Below the pieces are notes generated by a model that was not told where the DNA came from, ran no database searches, and saw only the letters and a list, made by a program, of their open reading frames with translations. Positions 53,087-61,470 of a stretch of DNA of 64,000 bases are shown in pieces. The DNA is from Tenacibaculum discolor (GTDB lineage Bacteria; Bacteroidota; Bacteroidia; Flavobacteriales; Flavobacteriaceae), in the NCBI RefSeq assembly GCF_003664185.1, contig NZ_RCCS01000009.1, positions 62,001 through 126,000 on the forward strand, in the 5' to 3' direction. Position 1 is the first letter of the stretch; every line of letters begins with the position of its first letter. Both the position numbers and the translations under genes were made by a program.

Positions 53087-53719
53087 TTGATAGAGGATTT
53101 ACAGAAATACTACGGTTATTTATTTGAGGAAGCATTATTAAAAGAAATAGCTGATGTTGCTATAGCTAAAGAAGTAAAAGCTAATGAAGTTATTATTGAT
53201 ATTGGCAGTTACATTACTTCTATCCCTCTGTTATTAAGTGGTGCCATAAAAATTTTACGTGAGGATAAAGAAGGAGACGACTTAGTTTTATACTATATAG
53301 AAAAGGGAGATACTTGCGCCATGACCCTTTCGTGCTGTATGGGACAAACTAAAAGTAAAATCAAAGCTGTGGCTGAAACCGATGTAAAGCTATTGATGAT
53401 TCCTAAACAAAAAATGAGTGAATGGCTTAGCAAGTATAAAAGCTGGCAAGAATTTATTTTGCATAGCTACCATAGTAGATTACAAGAGTTCATTGATGCT
53501 ATTGACACTATTGCTTTTTTAAACATGGATCAACGTTTATTAAAATATCTAAAAGACAAAGCTTTAGTAAACCAAAACGAAACAATTAGCGTAACACACC
53601 AACAAATAGCTAATGACTTACATACTTCTAGAGTAGTTATTTCAAGACTTTTAAAAGCTTTAGAAAAAAAAGATAAAATAGAACTGAATAGAAATCAGAT
53701 TAAAGTGTTAGAACTTTAA
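53087..53719 (+). CDS. Crp/Fnr-family transcriptional regulator
   Basis: A 210-residue protein. It has an N-terminal cyclic-nucleotide-type beta-barrel, a dimerisation helix (about 105-135), and a C-terminal winged helix with VTHQQIANDLHTSRVVISRL as the recognition helix-turn-helix. The barrel carries a GDTCAMTLSCCMGQ stretch with three Cys, absent from cAMP-binding Crp and lacking its cAMP Arg-Ser pair, so a redox, haem or thiol signal is likelier than cAMP. The frame opens with TTG; no earlier ATG exists. It is the obvious regulator for the palindromes at 53724, 57583, 59371, 59422 and 60074. Confidence 0.85.
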   Translation: MIEDLQKYYGYLFEEALLKEIADVAIAKEVKANEVIIDIGSYITSIPLLLSGAIKILREDKEGDDLVLYYIEKGDTCAMTLSCCMGQTKSKIKAVAETDVKLLMIPKQKMSEWLSKYKSWQEFILHSYHSRLQEFIDAIDTIAFLNMDQRLLKYLKDKALVNQNETISVTHQQIANDLHTSRVVISRLLKALEKKDKIELNRNQIKVLEL

Positions 53720-53723
53720 CCTT

Positions 53724-53767
53724 GTAACTTAAGTTACATTTTTTACAAGAGAATCGTTCTACCTTTA
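53724..53767 (+). promoter_or_regulatory. Crp/Fnr-type operator 1 with promoter
   Basis: The perfect palindrome GTAACTTAAGTTAC (53724-53737) lies 36 bases (start to start) before a -7-like box TACCTTTA (53760-53767). The activator site would be centred about 40 bases before transcription start, the class II activation position. Confidence 0.7.
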
Positions 53768-53784
53768 TGGTAAAAATTAGAACG

Positions 53785-54768
53785 ATGTACAAGTTTATTA
53801 TCTTAATTACTGTATTATTCTTTTTTAGTTGTAATCAATCTAAAAAAAGTGATTATTCAAAAAAGAACACTAAAGAAGTTACAGTTGAAAAAGCTACAAC
53901 CCCTTCTGGCAAAAAATTATTAGAAACAAAATGTTTTGTATGCCATAACTCCTCTACTCCAAACGACGAGAGAGTTGCACCTCCAATGATTGCTATTAAA
54001 GCTCATTATATTGGTGAAAATACTTCAGAAGAAGAGTTCACTAATAACTTTCTCAATTTTGTATTAAACCCTACGAAAGAAAAAGCAGTGATGAGAGGAG
54101 CTGTAAAACGATTTGGAGTGATGCCTTATCAAAAATTTGAAGAAGAAGATCTCAAGAAGATAGCAAATTATCTATATAACTATAAAATTGAAGAACCTAG
54201 TTGGTTTAAAGAGCATTGGGAATCTAAACAAGGAAAAAGTTATATCAATTCAGGAAAAAAGATAAGTCAAAAAAACACTAAAAAAACTCCTGAAGAAATT
54301 GGATTAACATATGCTATGGAAACAAAAAAAACATTAGGTAAAAACTTAATGGGAGCTATTCAAAAGAAAGGAACTTTACATGCTTTAAAGTTTTGTAACG
54401 AAAAAGCCTACAAGCTAACCGATAGTATGGCTACAAAATTTAATGCTTCCATTAAAAGAGTTTCAGACAAACCAAGAAACCTCAATAATACTGCAAACAC
54501 TGAAGAATTAAACATTATTGAAGGATATAAAAGAGTTGTAAGCAATAAAGAAGAAATTAAACCTGTTACAAAACAAGTAGGTAACAAAACTAAATTCTAT
54601 TATCCAATTATAACAAATAGTATGTGCCTACAATGTCATGGAACTCCTAACACACAAATAAAACCTGAAACTTTAAAAGAATTAACTCTCCTATACCCTA
54701 CCGATAAAGCTCAAGGTTATGATGTAAATCAGGTACGAGGAATTTGGAGCATAACATTTAAAAATTAA
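53785..54768 (+). CDS. Dihaem cytochrome c / DUF3365 lipoprotein
   Basis: A ~327-residue lipoprotein (VLFFFSCNQ, Cys near residue 16). The ATG at 53785 is chosen because the ATG at 53767 overlaps the promoter's -7 box. The first domain is a small cytochrome c with Cys-Phe-Val-Cys-His and a distal Met (GVMPYQKF). The second is a DUF3365/Tll0287-like haem domain with CLQCHGTP and a long helix around [16 protein letters not shown] periplasmic electron carrier or haem sensor fits its place before thioredoxin and cytochrome bd. Confidence 0.85.
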   Translation: MYKFIILITVLFFFSCNQSKKSDYSKKNTKEVTVEKATTPSGKKLLETKCFVCHNSSTPNDERVAPPMIAIKAHYIGENTSEEEFTNNFLNFVLNPTKEKAVMRGAVKRFGVMPYQKFEEEDLKKIANYLYNYKIEEPSWFKEHWESKQGKSYINSGKKISQKNTKKTPEEIGLTYAMETKKTLGKNLMGAIQKKGTLHALKFCNEKAYKLTDSMATKFNASIKRVSDKPRNLNNTANTEELNIIEGYKRVVSNKEEIKPVTKQVGNKTKFYYPIITNSMCLQCHGTPNTQIKPETLKELTLLYPTDKAQGYDVNQVRGIWSITFKN

Positions 54769-54772
54769 AATT

Positions 54773-55072
54773 ATGGGAAAATTTTCTGAAATAATTAAAG
54801 GAGACAAACCTGTTTTGGTTGATTTCTTTGCTGAATGGTGTGGTCCATGTAAAATGATGGCTCCTATATTAAAAGAAGTAAAAGAGGATTTAGGAGAAAA
54901 TGTTATTATTTTAAAAATAGACATTGATAAAAATCAACAAATAGCCAATACCTACCAAATTAGGGGTGTTCCTACCTTTATGCTTTTTAAAGAAGGCAAA
55001 CTATTATGGAGACAATCAGGAATGTTATATAAAAACGATTTGATTAGTATTATTAATAACCATGTGAAATAA
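54773..55072 (+). CDS. Thioredoxin
   Basis: A 99-residue single-domain thioredoxin with [17 protein letters not shown] (active-site Trp-Cys-Gly-Pro-Cys) and the cis-Pro loop [12 protein letters not shown]. No signal peptide, so cytoplasmic. It starts four bases after the DUF3365 gene, indicating cotranscription under operator 1. Confidence 0.93.
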   Translation: MGKFSEIIKGDKPVLVDFFAEWCGPCKMMAPILKEVKEDLGENVIILKIDIDKNQQIANTYQIRGVPTFMLFKEGKLLWRQSGMLYKNDLISIINNHVK

Positions 55073-55146
55073 TATCATTATTTTTATTCCTCCTTATTGC
55101 TACTAAAAAACGTTCTTATTTAATAACCTCGTAAACAATCTTCGGT

Positions 55147-56475
55147 ATGGAAGACATGCTCTTTTATGATAGAATGCAGTTTGCTTTCACTATTACTTTT
55201 CACTACTTATTTCCACAATTAACAATGGGACTATCGCTAATGATAGTTTTCTTTAAGTGGAAATTTTTAAGAACTAAACTTGAAAAATACAACGACGCTG
55301 CTAAGTTTTGGATGAAAATCTTTGCTTTAAACTTTGCCATGGGAGTAGTTACCGGGATTCCTATGGAATTTCAATTCGGAACTAACTGGGCTAAGTTCTC
55401 CGAGCTTACTGGGGGTATTATAGGTCAAACATTAGCTATGGAAGGAATGTTTTCTTTCTTCCTAGAATCTTCCTTTTTAGGATTATTTTTATTTGGTGAA
55501 AAAAAGCTAGGACATAAACTTCATTTTTTAACTGGGTTCCTTGTCTTTTTAGGTTCTTGGGCAAGTGGCTTTTTAATCATTGCTACACATTCTTGGATGC
55601 AAAATCCTGTAGGCTATGAAATACTAGCCAACGGTAAGTTTGTACTAAATAACTTTTCAGCTCTATTCTCAAACCCATGGTTATGGCCTTCTTATTTGCA
55701 CAATCAAGCAGCCTCCTTGGTTACCAGTTCTTTTGTAGTTGCTGGTATTGGAGCTCTTTACCTTTTAAACAAGAAGCATTTAGAATTTGGTAAATTATTT
55801 TTAAAAACTGGAGTTGTTTTCGGAGTTGTAGCATCTATTTTAGTTGCTTTTCCTACAGGCGATTTAGCCGCTAAAAATGTAGTAAAATATCAACCTATAA
55901 CCTTTGCCGCTATGGAAGGAATATTTGAAACAGAAAAAGGAGGTTCTGAAATAGTTCTAATTGGACAACCAAATATGCTGGAGAAAAAATTAGACAATAA
56001 AATTGCTGTTCCTAACATCTTAAGCTTTTTAACCTATCAAGAATGGAATGCAGAAATTAAAGGACTAAATGAATTTGATGAAAAAAACTACCCAACAAAC
56101 ATACCTGGTTTATATTATGCTTATCATATAATGGTTGGGTTAGGAACTATTTTTATTGCTTTGATGTTAGCTAGCATTGTTCAATTATTTAGAAAAAAGT
56201 TATATGATACAAAGTGGATTTTATGGTCATTACTCTTCATTATTCCATTTCCTTATATTGCTAATACCACAGGTTGGTATACTGCTGAACTAGGTCGTCA
56301 ACCTTGGTTAGTTTATAATTTACTACGAACATCTGCTGGAGCATCTCCTACAGTATCATCAGGAAACACTTTATTTACTCTTTTAGGATTTATCGGATTA
56401 TATCTACTATTAGGAATGTTATTTTTAATTTTAGTTGGAAAAATCATTAACAAAGGACCTCAAACAACACGTTAA
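55147..56475 (+). CDS. cydA: Cytochrome bd oxidase subunit I
   Basis: A 442-residue protein with nine hydrophobic helices. It has the His ligand near the start (DRMQFAFTITFHYLFPQLTM), GIPMEFQFGTNWAKFSE (haem b558 region), EGMFSFFLESSFLGLFLFGE and TAELGRQPWLVYNLLRTS. It is a short-Q-loop CydA. It oxidises quinol with oxygen at high affinity and is also NO/sulphide resistant in other bacteria. 74 bases separate it from the thioredoxin gene; no own promoter was identified. Confidence 0.95.
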   Translation: MEDMLFYDRMQFAFTITFHYLFPQLTMGLSLMIVFFKWKFLRTKLEKYNDAAKFWMKIFALNFAMGVVTGIPMEFQFGTNWAKFSELTGGIIGQTLAMEGMFSFFLESSFLGLFLFGEKKLGHKLHFLTGFLVFLGSWASGFLIIATHSWMQNPVGYEILANGKFVLNNFSALFSNPWLWPSYLHNQAASLVTSSFVVAGIGALYLLNKKHLEFGKLFLKTGVVFGVVASILVAFPTGDLAAKNVVKYQPITFAAMEGIFETEKGGSEIVLIGQPNMLEKKLDNKIAVPNILSFLTYQEWNAEIKGLNEFDEKNYPTNIPGLYYAYHIMVGLGTIFIALMLASIVQLFRKKLYDTKWILWSLLFIIPFPYIANTTGWYTAELGRQPWLVYNLLRTSAGASPTVSSGNTLFTLLGFIGLYLLLGMLFLILVGKIINKGPQTTR

Positions 56476-56478
56476 GTT

Positions 56479-57555
56479 ATGGAACTATTTTGGTATGTAG
56501 TATTAGTTACAATGTTAGCCATTTATGTTATTTTAGATGGTTATGATTTTGGCGCAGGAATTATTCATTTATTCTTTGCTAAAAAAGAAGAGGACAAAAA
56601 AAAGGTTGTAAAAGCAATAGGCCCATTTTGGGATGCAAACGAAGTATGGTTGATTGCTGCTGGTGGTGTTTTATTTTTTGCTTTCCCTACTTTATACGCT
56701 TCATCATTTAGTGGCTTTTACCTCCCTTTAATGATGGTTTTATGGTTACTAATTTTTAGAGCCATTGGTTTAGAACTTAGAGGACAAATACACAATAGAA
56801 TATGGGAAAGTATTTGGGATAAAGCTTTTGGAATTGCCAGCTTACTTCTTGCTTTATTTTTTGGAGTTGCATTAGGAAATGTTGTGCGTGGTGTTAATCT
56901 AGGAAATGTAGTAGATGGTGTTTCTACTCATGAGGCACATTATTTTTTCCTCCCTTTATGGAATTCAGAATTTTCTCCTCATTCTGAAACACTTGGTGTT
57001 ATTGACTGGTTTACTTTACTTCTAGGAATTATTGCGGTAGTATCACTAACAATTCATGGTGCCAATTGGGTTATTTTCAAAACCAATGCTAGTATTAATA
57101 ACCAATTAAAAAAAGTTGTTTTTACTCTTTCTTTTGTTTTATTGGGCTTAGTAATTATTTCTCTATTCGCTTGGCATGTTATAGAACCTAAACCATTTCA
57201 TAATTTTATAGAACATCCTTTCCTTTGGATTTTCCCTGTACTAACTTTTGTAGGGTTATTTGGTTTATTCAACATAAAAAAACACACAAAACACATCACA
57301 GGGTTTGTATATTCTTCGTTGTTTTTATTAGGAGGTTTGGCAACTACAATTGCATCAATCTTCCCAAAAGTTTTACCATCTACCAATAACATAAATCCAG
57401 ATTTAACAATTTACAATGTAGCTGCTGACGAATACGGTTTATCTGTTGGTGTAAATTGGTTTTTTATAGCTGCCATACTAGTAGTTGCTTATTTTGTTAT
57501 TCAGTATAAAGTTTTTAAAGGAAAAATGGATGATGTAGACTATGGCGAGCATTAA
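56479..57555 (+). CDS. cydB: Cytochrome bd oxidase subunit II
   Basis: A 358-residue membrane protein with the CydB start (LDGYDFGAGIIHLFFAK), IGPFWDANEVWLIAAGG and about nine helices. It partners CydA, three bases upstream. Full length. Confidence 0.95.
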   Translation: MELFWYVVLVTMLAIYVILDGYDFGAGIIHLFFAKKEEDKKKVVKAIGPFWDANEVWLIAAGGVLFFAFPTLYASSFSGFYLPLMMVLWLLIFRAIGLELRGQIHNRIWESIWDKAFGIASLLLALFFGVALGNVVRGVNLGNVVDGVSTHEAHYFFLPLWNSEFSPHSETLGVIDWFTLLLGIIAVVSLTIHGANWVIFKTNASINNQLKKVVFTLSFVLLGLVIISLFAWHVIEPKPFHNFIEHPFLWIFPVLTFVGLFGLFNIKKHTKHITGFVYSSLFLLGGLATTIASIFPKVLPSTNNINPDLTIYNVAADEYGLSVGVNWFFIAAILVVAYFVIQYKVFKGKMDDVDYGEH

Positions 57556-57582
57556 CAATGCATACAATCAATTTTTAGTTAT

Positions 57583-57626
57583 GTAACAAAAGTAACTGTA
57601 CGTAAACATTATAATGAATAACTTGT
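57583..57626 (+). promoter_or_regulatory. Crp/Fnr-type operator 2 with promoter
   Basis: GTAACAAAAGTAAC (57583-57596; one base off the palindrome) is again 36 bases start-to-start from a weak -7-like TAACTTGT (57619-57626), 33 bases before the SQR-like ATG. Confidence 0.55.
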
Positions 57627-57658
57627 TCTCATTATCATTATATTAACAATAACTGAAA

Positions 57659-59116
57659 ATGTCAAAAATAGTTATTCTCGGAGCAGGTATCTCAGGTCAT
57701 GTTGCTGCCGCTCACTTACGTAGAAAGCTTCCCAAAAAACACGAAGTTTTAGTAGTATCACCTAACAGTAATTACCAATGGATTCCATCAAATATTTGGG
57801 TAGGAATTGGCAAAATGAAACCTAAAGATATTCTTTTTCCGTTGGCTCCATTATATAAGAAAAAAAACATCGGCTTTAAACAAGCTAAAGCTGTTTCTTT
57901 TCATCCAGAAGGAGATTCAGTAGAAAAAAAACCTTATGTGTTAATTGAATATGTTTCAGGTGAAAAGAAAGGAACAAAAGAGAAAATAACCTATGATTTT
58001 TTAATCAATGCGACAGGTCCGAAGCTTAATTTTGAAGCAACAGAAGGGTTAATTCCAGGGAAAAACAAAACATATTCAGTATGCACTTATGGTCATGCAG
58101 AACATGCATGGAAAGGTCTGGAAGCACTTATTAAAAAAATGAAACAGGGTACAAAAACAAAAATTCTTATAGGTACAGGTCATGCCAAATCAACTTGCCA
58201 AGGAGCTGCATTTGAATATATTTTAAATGTAGAAAAAGAACTAAGAGACCATGGCGTACGAGACAACGCTGAAATTACGTGGATTTCAAATGAATATGAG
58301 CTAGGAGATTTTGGAATGGATGGAATATTATTGAGGTATAAAAATATTAATATGAAATCTAGTGAAATGGTCGAAATGATTTTTGAAGACCGCAGTATAA
58401 AACATATAACTAAAGCCGGAGTTTATAAAATAGAAGATGGTATAGCCCATTACGAAACATTAGAAGGAGATCATAAGAAAGAAACATTTGATTTTGCCAT
58501 GCTTATCCCAGCCTTTTCTGGTCACGGATTTAACGCTTTCGACAAAAAAAACGAGAATATAACACATAAACTATTCAAAGGTTTTATGATTGTTGATGCC
58601 AATTATACGAGTAAACCTTATGAAGAATGGAGCGTTCAAGATTGGCCAGAAACTTATCAAAACCCCAATTATACCAATATTTTTGCTCCTGGAATTGCGT
58701 TTGCTCCACCACATACAATTTCCAAACCCAGAACAAGTAAAAACGGTACCCATATATTTCCAGCACCCCCTCGTACAGGAATGCCTTCTGGGATAACGGC
58801 GAAGTTAGTAGCCAATAATATAATTAATCATCTTCTAAAAGGAACACCATTAACTAAAGATAAAGGTTCTATGGGAAATATGGGAGCTGCTTGCATTGCT
58901 TCTGCTGAGTATGGAGCTTTTAGTGGTAGTGGAGTAAGTATAACAACATTTCCTATTGTTCCTGATTTTAAGAAATATCCAAACACTCACGGAAGAAAAA
59001 TGAACAACACCTTTGGTGAAATTGGTTTAGCAGGACATTGGTTAAAATTAGCCTTACACTATGCCTTTATTTATAAAGCAAAAATGAAACCTTTTTGGTG
59101 GTTAATTCCAGAATAA
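57659..59116 (+). CDS. Sulfide:quinone oxidoreductase-like flavoprotein
   Basis: A 485-residue FAD protein of the SQR/NDH-2/FCSD superfamily. It has an N-terminal dinucleotide fold IVILGAGISGHVAAAHL, the SQR-like NSNYQWIPSNIWVGIG, NATGPKLNFEATEG, IFAPGIAFAPP (the FAD Asp/Ala-x-Asp zone), and C-terminal GAACIASAEYGAFSG. Cys residues in KSTCQGAAFE and GAACIA could take part in sulphur chemistry. It may oxidise sulphide into the quinone pool feeding cytochrome bd; the substrate is inferred, not shown. Confidence 0.8.
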   Translation: MSKIVILGAGISGHVAAAHLRRKLPKKHEVLVVSPNSNYQWIPSNIWVGIGKMKPKDILFPLAPLYKKKNIGFKQAKAVSFHPEGDSVEKKPYVLIEYVSGEKKGTKEKITYDFLINATGPKLNFEATEGLIPGKNKTYSVCTYGHAEHAWKGLEALIKKMKQGTKTKILIGTGHAKSTCQGAAFEYILNVEKELRDHGVRDNAEITWISNEYELGDFGMDGILLRYKNINMKSSEMVEMIFEDRSIKHITKAGVYKIEDGIAHYETLEGDHKKETFDFAMLIPAFSGHGFNAFDKKNENITHKLFKGFMIVDANYTSKPYEEWSVQDWPETYQNPNYTNIFAPGIAFAPPHTISKPRTSKNGTHIFPAPPRTGMPSGITAKLVANNIINHLLKGTPLTKDKGSMGNMGAACIASAEYGAFSGSGVSITTFPIVPDFKKYPNTHGRKMNNTFGEIGLAGHWLKLALHYAFIYKAKMKPFWWLIPE

Positions 59117-59150
59117 ACAACCTTAAAAACTTATTTAAAACATATTACCA

Positions 59151-59279
59151 ATGGAGAGAATACCCCAAAAAGCGAAAAGAAGAATGCAAAATCCTATAAT
59201 TCAGTTTTTTATATTTATTTACTTGAGCTTAAAAATAATGATTGTTGTTGCTGGAGGACACGGCGGAACGAGATCTTAA
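59151..59279 (+). CDS. 42-residue small membrane protein
   Basis: MERIPQKAKRRMQ, a hydrophobic helix (IIQFFIFIYLSLKIMIVV), then AGGHGGTRS. The gene lies 35 bases after the SQR-like stop. The positive-inside start, single helix and Gly/His-rich tail look like a bona fide small protein. It could be a subunit or anchor of the SQR-like enzyme, which has no obvious membrane anchor of its own; this is inference. Confidence 0.55.
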   Translation: MERIPQKAKRRMQNPIIQFFIFIYLSLKIMIVVAGGHGGTRS

Positions 59280-59370
59280 GATTTCGTTCAAAAAAGTATC
59301 CTTCATTATAAAACCATCTAACAAATAGCTAAAGTATTGTTACAATGGGTCATGTGAATACACTTTTATT
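59280..59370 (+). other. Upstream part of the DUF2202 control region
   Basis: About 90 bases between the small membrane protein and operator 5 with no gene. A TATTGTTAC half-site occurs near 59334 but without a partner, so I do not call it an operator. Confidence 0.4.
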
Positions 59371-59414
59371 ATAATATTAGTTATTGATTGCTCTGTTTTA
59401 TGTCTCTAAATTTA
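59371..59414 (+). promoter_or_regulatory. Degenerate Crp/Fnr-type operator 5 with promoter
   Basis: ATAATATTAGTTAT (59371-59384) and a -7 box TAAATTTA (59407-59414), again 36 bases apart. The whole stretch, including the bases between, resembles operator 4 (60074-60117), suggesting one was copied from the other. Confidence 0.5.
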
Positions 59415-59421
59415 CTATTAT

Positions 59422-59465
59422 GTAACTAAAGTTGCAGACTACAGCCTATACAATATTTAAATTAG
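59422..59465 (+). promoter_or_regulatory. Crp/Fnr-type operator 3 with promoter
   Basis: GTAACTAAAGTTGC (59422-59435), one base off the palindrome, and TAAATTAG (59458-59465) 36 bases downstream, 24 bases before the DUF2202 ATG. Confidence 0.6.
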
Positions 59466-59488
59466 TATATAATTTAAAAGCTGTTATT

Positions 59489-60016
59489 ATGAAAACTTTA
59501 AACACAATAGGCTTGCTATTCTTATTACTTTTTTCAAGTATTAGTAGCTCTTGCCAGAATACAAACAATACCGACCTTACTCTTTCTCAACAAGAAAAAA
59601 ACGAAATGCTTTTTATGTTAGAGGAAGAAAAATTAGCTTTTGATGTTTATAACTTCCTTAATGAAAAATGGAACCTACGTGTTTTTGGAAACATCAGTCA
59701 AAGTGAAGAACGACATATGAACGCCATGAAAGGTTTATTACAATACAATAATATTGCCTTTACCTTAAATAAAGAAAGAGGTGTTTTTAAAAATTCTGAA
59801 CTTCAAAAGTTATATGATGAGTTAATAAGTAAAGGACAAAAATCTAAACTAAATGCACTTGAAGTAGGTAAGTTAATTGAAGAAAAAGATATTGAAGATC
59901 TACAGTTAGCTATTAAGAACACCAATGATAAATACAGTATAAATGTATATACTAATTTATTAAACGCTTCATACAATCACTTAAACGCATTTAACAGAAA
60001 CATTTCCAAGTATTAG
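59489..60016 (+). CDS. DUF2202 ferritin-like lipoprotein
   Basis: A 175-residue protein. The ATG at 59489 (MKTLNTIG) is chosen over an earlier frame that begins inside operator 3. A lipoprotein signal (SSISSSCQN, Cys near 22) is followed by a DUF2202 four-helix domain with LEEEKLAFDVYNFLNEKW and SEERHMNAMK, where Glu and His could bind a di-iron centre. Role unknown; a periplasmic metal or redox function fits its neighbours. Confidence 0.82.
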   Translation: MKTLNTIGLLFLLLFSSISSSCQNTNNTDLTLSQQEKNEMLFMLEEEKLAFDVYNFLNEKWNLRVFGNISQSEERHMNAMKGLLQYNNIAFTLNKERGVFKNSELQKLYDELISKGQKSKLNALEVGKLIEEKDIEDLQLAIKNTNDKYSINVYTNLLNASYNHLNAFNRNISKY

Positions 60017-60073
60017 TTGATTTTTAATTGTTAGTAAATAACGTCTAGACTTTTGTTTAGGCGTTTTTTCATT

Positions 60074-60117
60074 GTAACATTAGTTACTGACTACTGTGTT
60101 TTATGCCACTAAATTTG
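60074..60117 (+). promoter_or_regulatory. Crp/Fnr-type operator 4 with promoter
   Basis: The perfect palindrome GTAACATTAGTTAC (60074-60087) is followed, 36 bases start-to-start, by an exact TAAATTTG -7 box (60110-60117), 19 bases before the TolC-family ATG. Confidence 0.75.
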
Positions 60118-60136
60118 CTGTAACAAAACAGAAAAA

Positions 60137-61450
60137 ATGAAAACATCATATATAAGTTTATTTACGGTAGCACTTTTTATATCTGCTACTACCCTATCTC
60201 AAACTAAAATTTCCATTTCAAAAGGTGAAGTTTTAAAAAGAGTTCAGGAAAATAACACCTCTTTAAAAATATCTGAACAAAACTATCAGCAAGCACGTGC
60301 CGATTATAAGCAAACCAATGCTGTATTCTTACCAAATATTACTGCCTCTCATACAGGAATTGTAACAACCAACCCATTAATGGCATTTGGTAGTAAATTG
60401 AATCAGGAAATTTTAACACAGGCAGATTTCAATCCTGATTTATTGAATAACCCAAAACGAACACAAAACTTCGCTACTAAAATTGAAGTACAACAACCTT
60501 TAGTCAATTTAGACGGTATTTACCAACGTAAAGCTGCTAAAACTAAAATGGAAGCAACCAACTTGCAAACACAACGTACTCAAGAATATTTATTACTTGA
60601 AGTAGAAAAAGCATACATGCAATTGCAATTAGCTCACAAGGGAGTTTCAGTATTAGAAAAAGCATTAAAAGCTGCAGAAGCAAACCAACAAATGGCAGAA
60701 AACAGTTTTAAGCAGGGATATTTACAACGTGCAGATGTACTAGCAGTTGAAGTTAGAGTTACTGAAGTAAAAAATCAGTTACAAACAGCAAAAAGCAATG
60801 TGCTAAATGCTTCTAACTATCTGTCTTTTTTAATGAATGAAACACAAAACAACATTTATGAACCTTCAGATAGTTTGCAAGTACACTTAACGAATCAACT
60901 AGCTGACGTTACTATTTCTGAAAACCGTTCAGATATTAAAGCAATGGAATTAGCTTCTGAGGCTTATCAAAAAATGCACAAAGCCGATAAGATGGATTTT
61001 CTTCCACGTTTAAATGCTTTTGGTAGTTACGAGTTGTACGATGATAAAATTTTCAATGCAGATGCAAGTGGTTACGTAATAGGAGCGCAATTAACTTGGG
61101 ATATTTTCAAAGGCTCTAAACGCTACGGAAAAGCACAAAAAAGTAAAGCACAGTATGAAAAGTCTAGATTAGAATACGAACAGTACAAATCTAAAAGTCA
61201 ATTAGAGTTAAATAATACCAAACGATTGTTAAACGATGCTGAGGAACAATTAAAGTTAACCGAATTGGCCTTACAACAATCAGAAGAAGCCTTACGAATC
61301 AGAAAAAACAGATTTAAAGAAGGACTAGAGAAAACGGCCGATTTATTGACTACTGAAACACAATACGCTCAAAAACAATTAGAATATTACCAAACCATAT
61401 ATCAATACAACTATACCAAAGCTTATTTAGATTTTTTAACTAAAGAATAA
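60137..61450 (+). CDS. TolC-family outer-membrane efflux protein
   Basis: A 437-residue protein with a signal peptide ending near Thr-Leu-Ser-Gln and two TolC-type repeats of long helices (VLKRVQENNTSLKISEQNY; LALQQSEEALRIRKNRFKEG). It forms the outer-membrane channel of the tripartite pump encoded downstream. Driven by operator 4. Confidence 0.9.
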   Translation: MKTSYISLFTVALFISATTLSQTKISISKGEVLKRVQENNTSLKISEQNYQQARADYKQTNAVFLPNITASHTGIVTTNPLMAFGSKLNQEILTQADFNPDLLNNPKRTQNFATKIEVQQPLVNLDGIYQRKAAKTKMEATNLQTQRTQEYLLLEVEKAYMQLQLAHKGVSVLEKALKAAEANQQMAENSFKQGYLQRADVLAVEVRVTEVKNQLQTAKSNVLNASNYLSFLMNETQNNIYEPSDSLQVHLTNQLADVTISENRSDIKAMELASEAYQKMHKADKMDFLPRLNAFGSYELYDDKIFNADASGYVIGAQLTWDIFKGSKRYGKAQKSKAQYEKSRLEYEQYKSKSQLELNNTKRLLNDAEEQLKLTELALQQSEEALRIRKNRFKEGLEKTADLLTTETQYAQKQLEYYQTIYQYNYTKAYLDFLTKE

Positions 61451-61470
61451 TCAACAGTAAAAACGAACAA

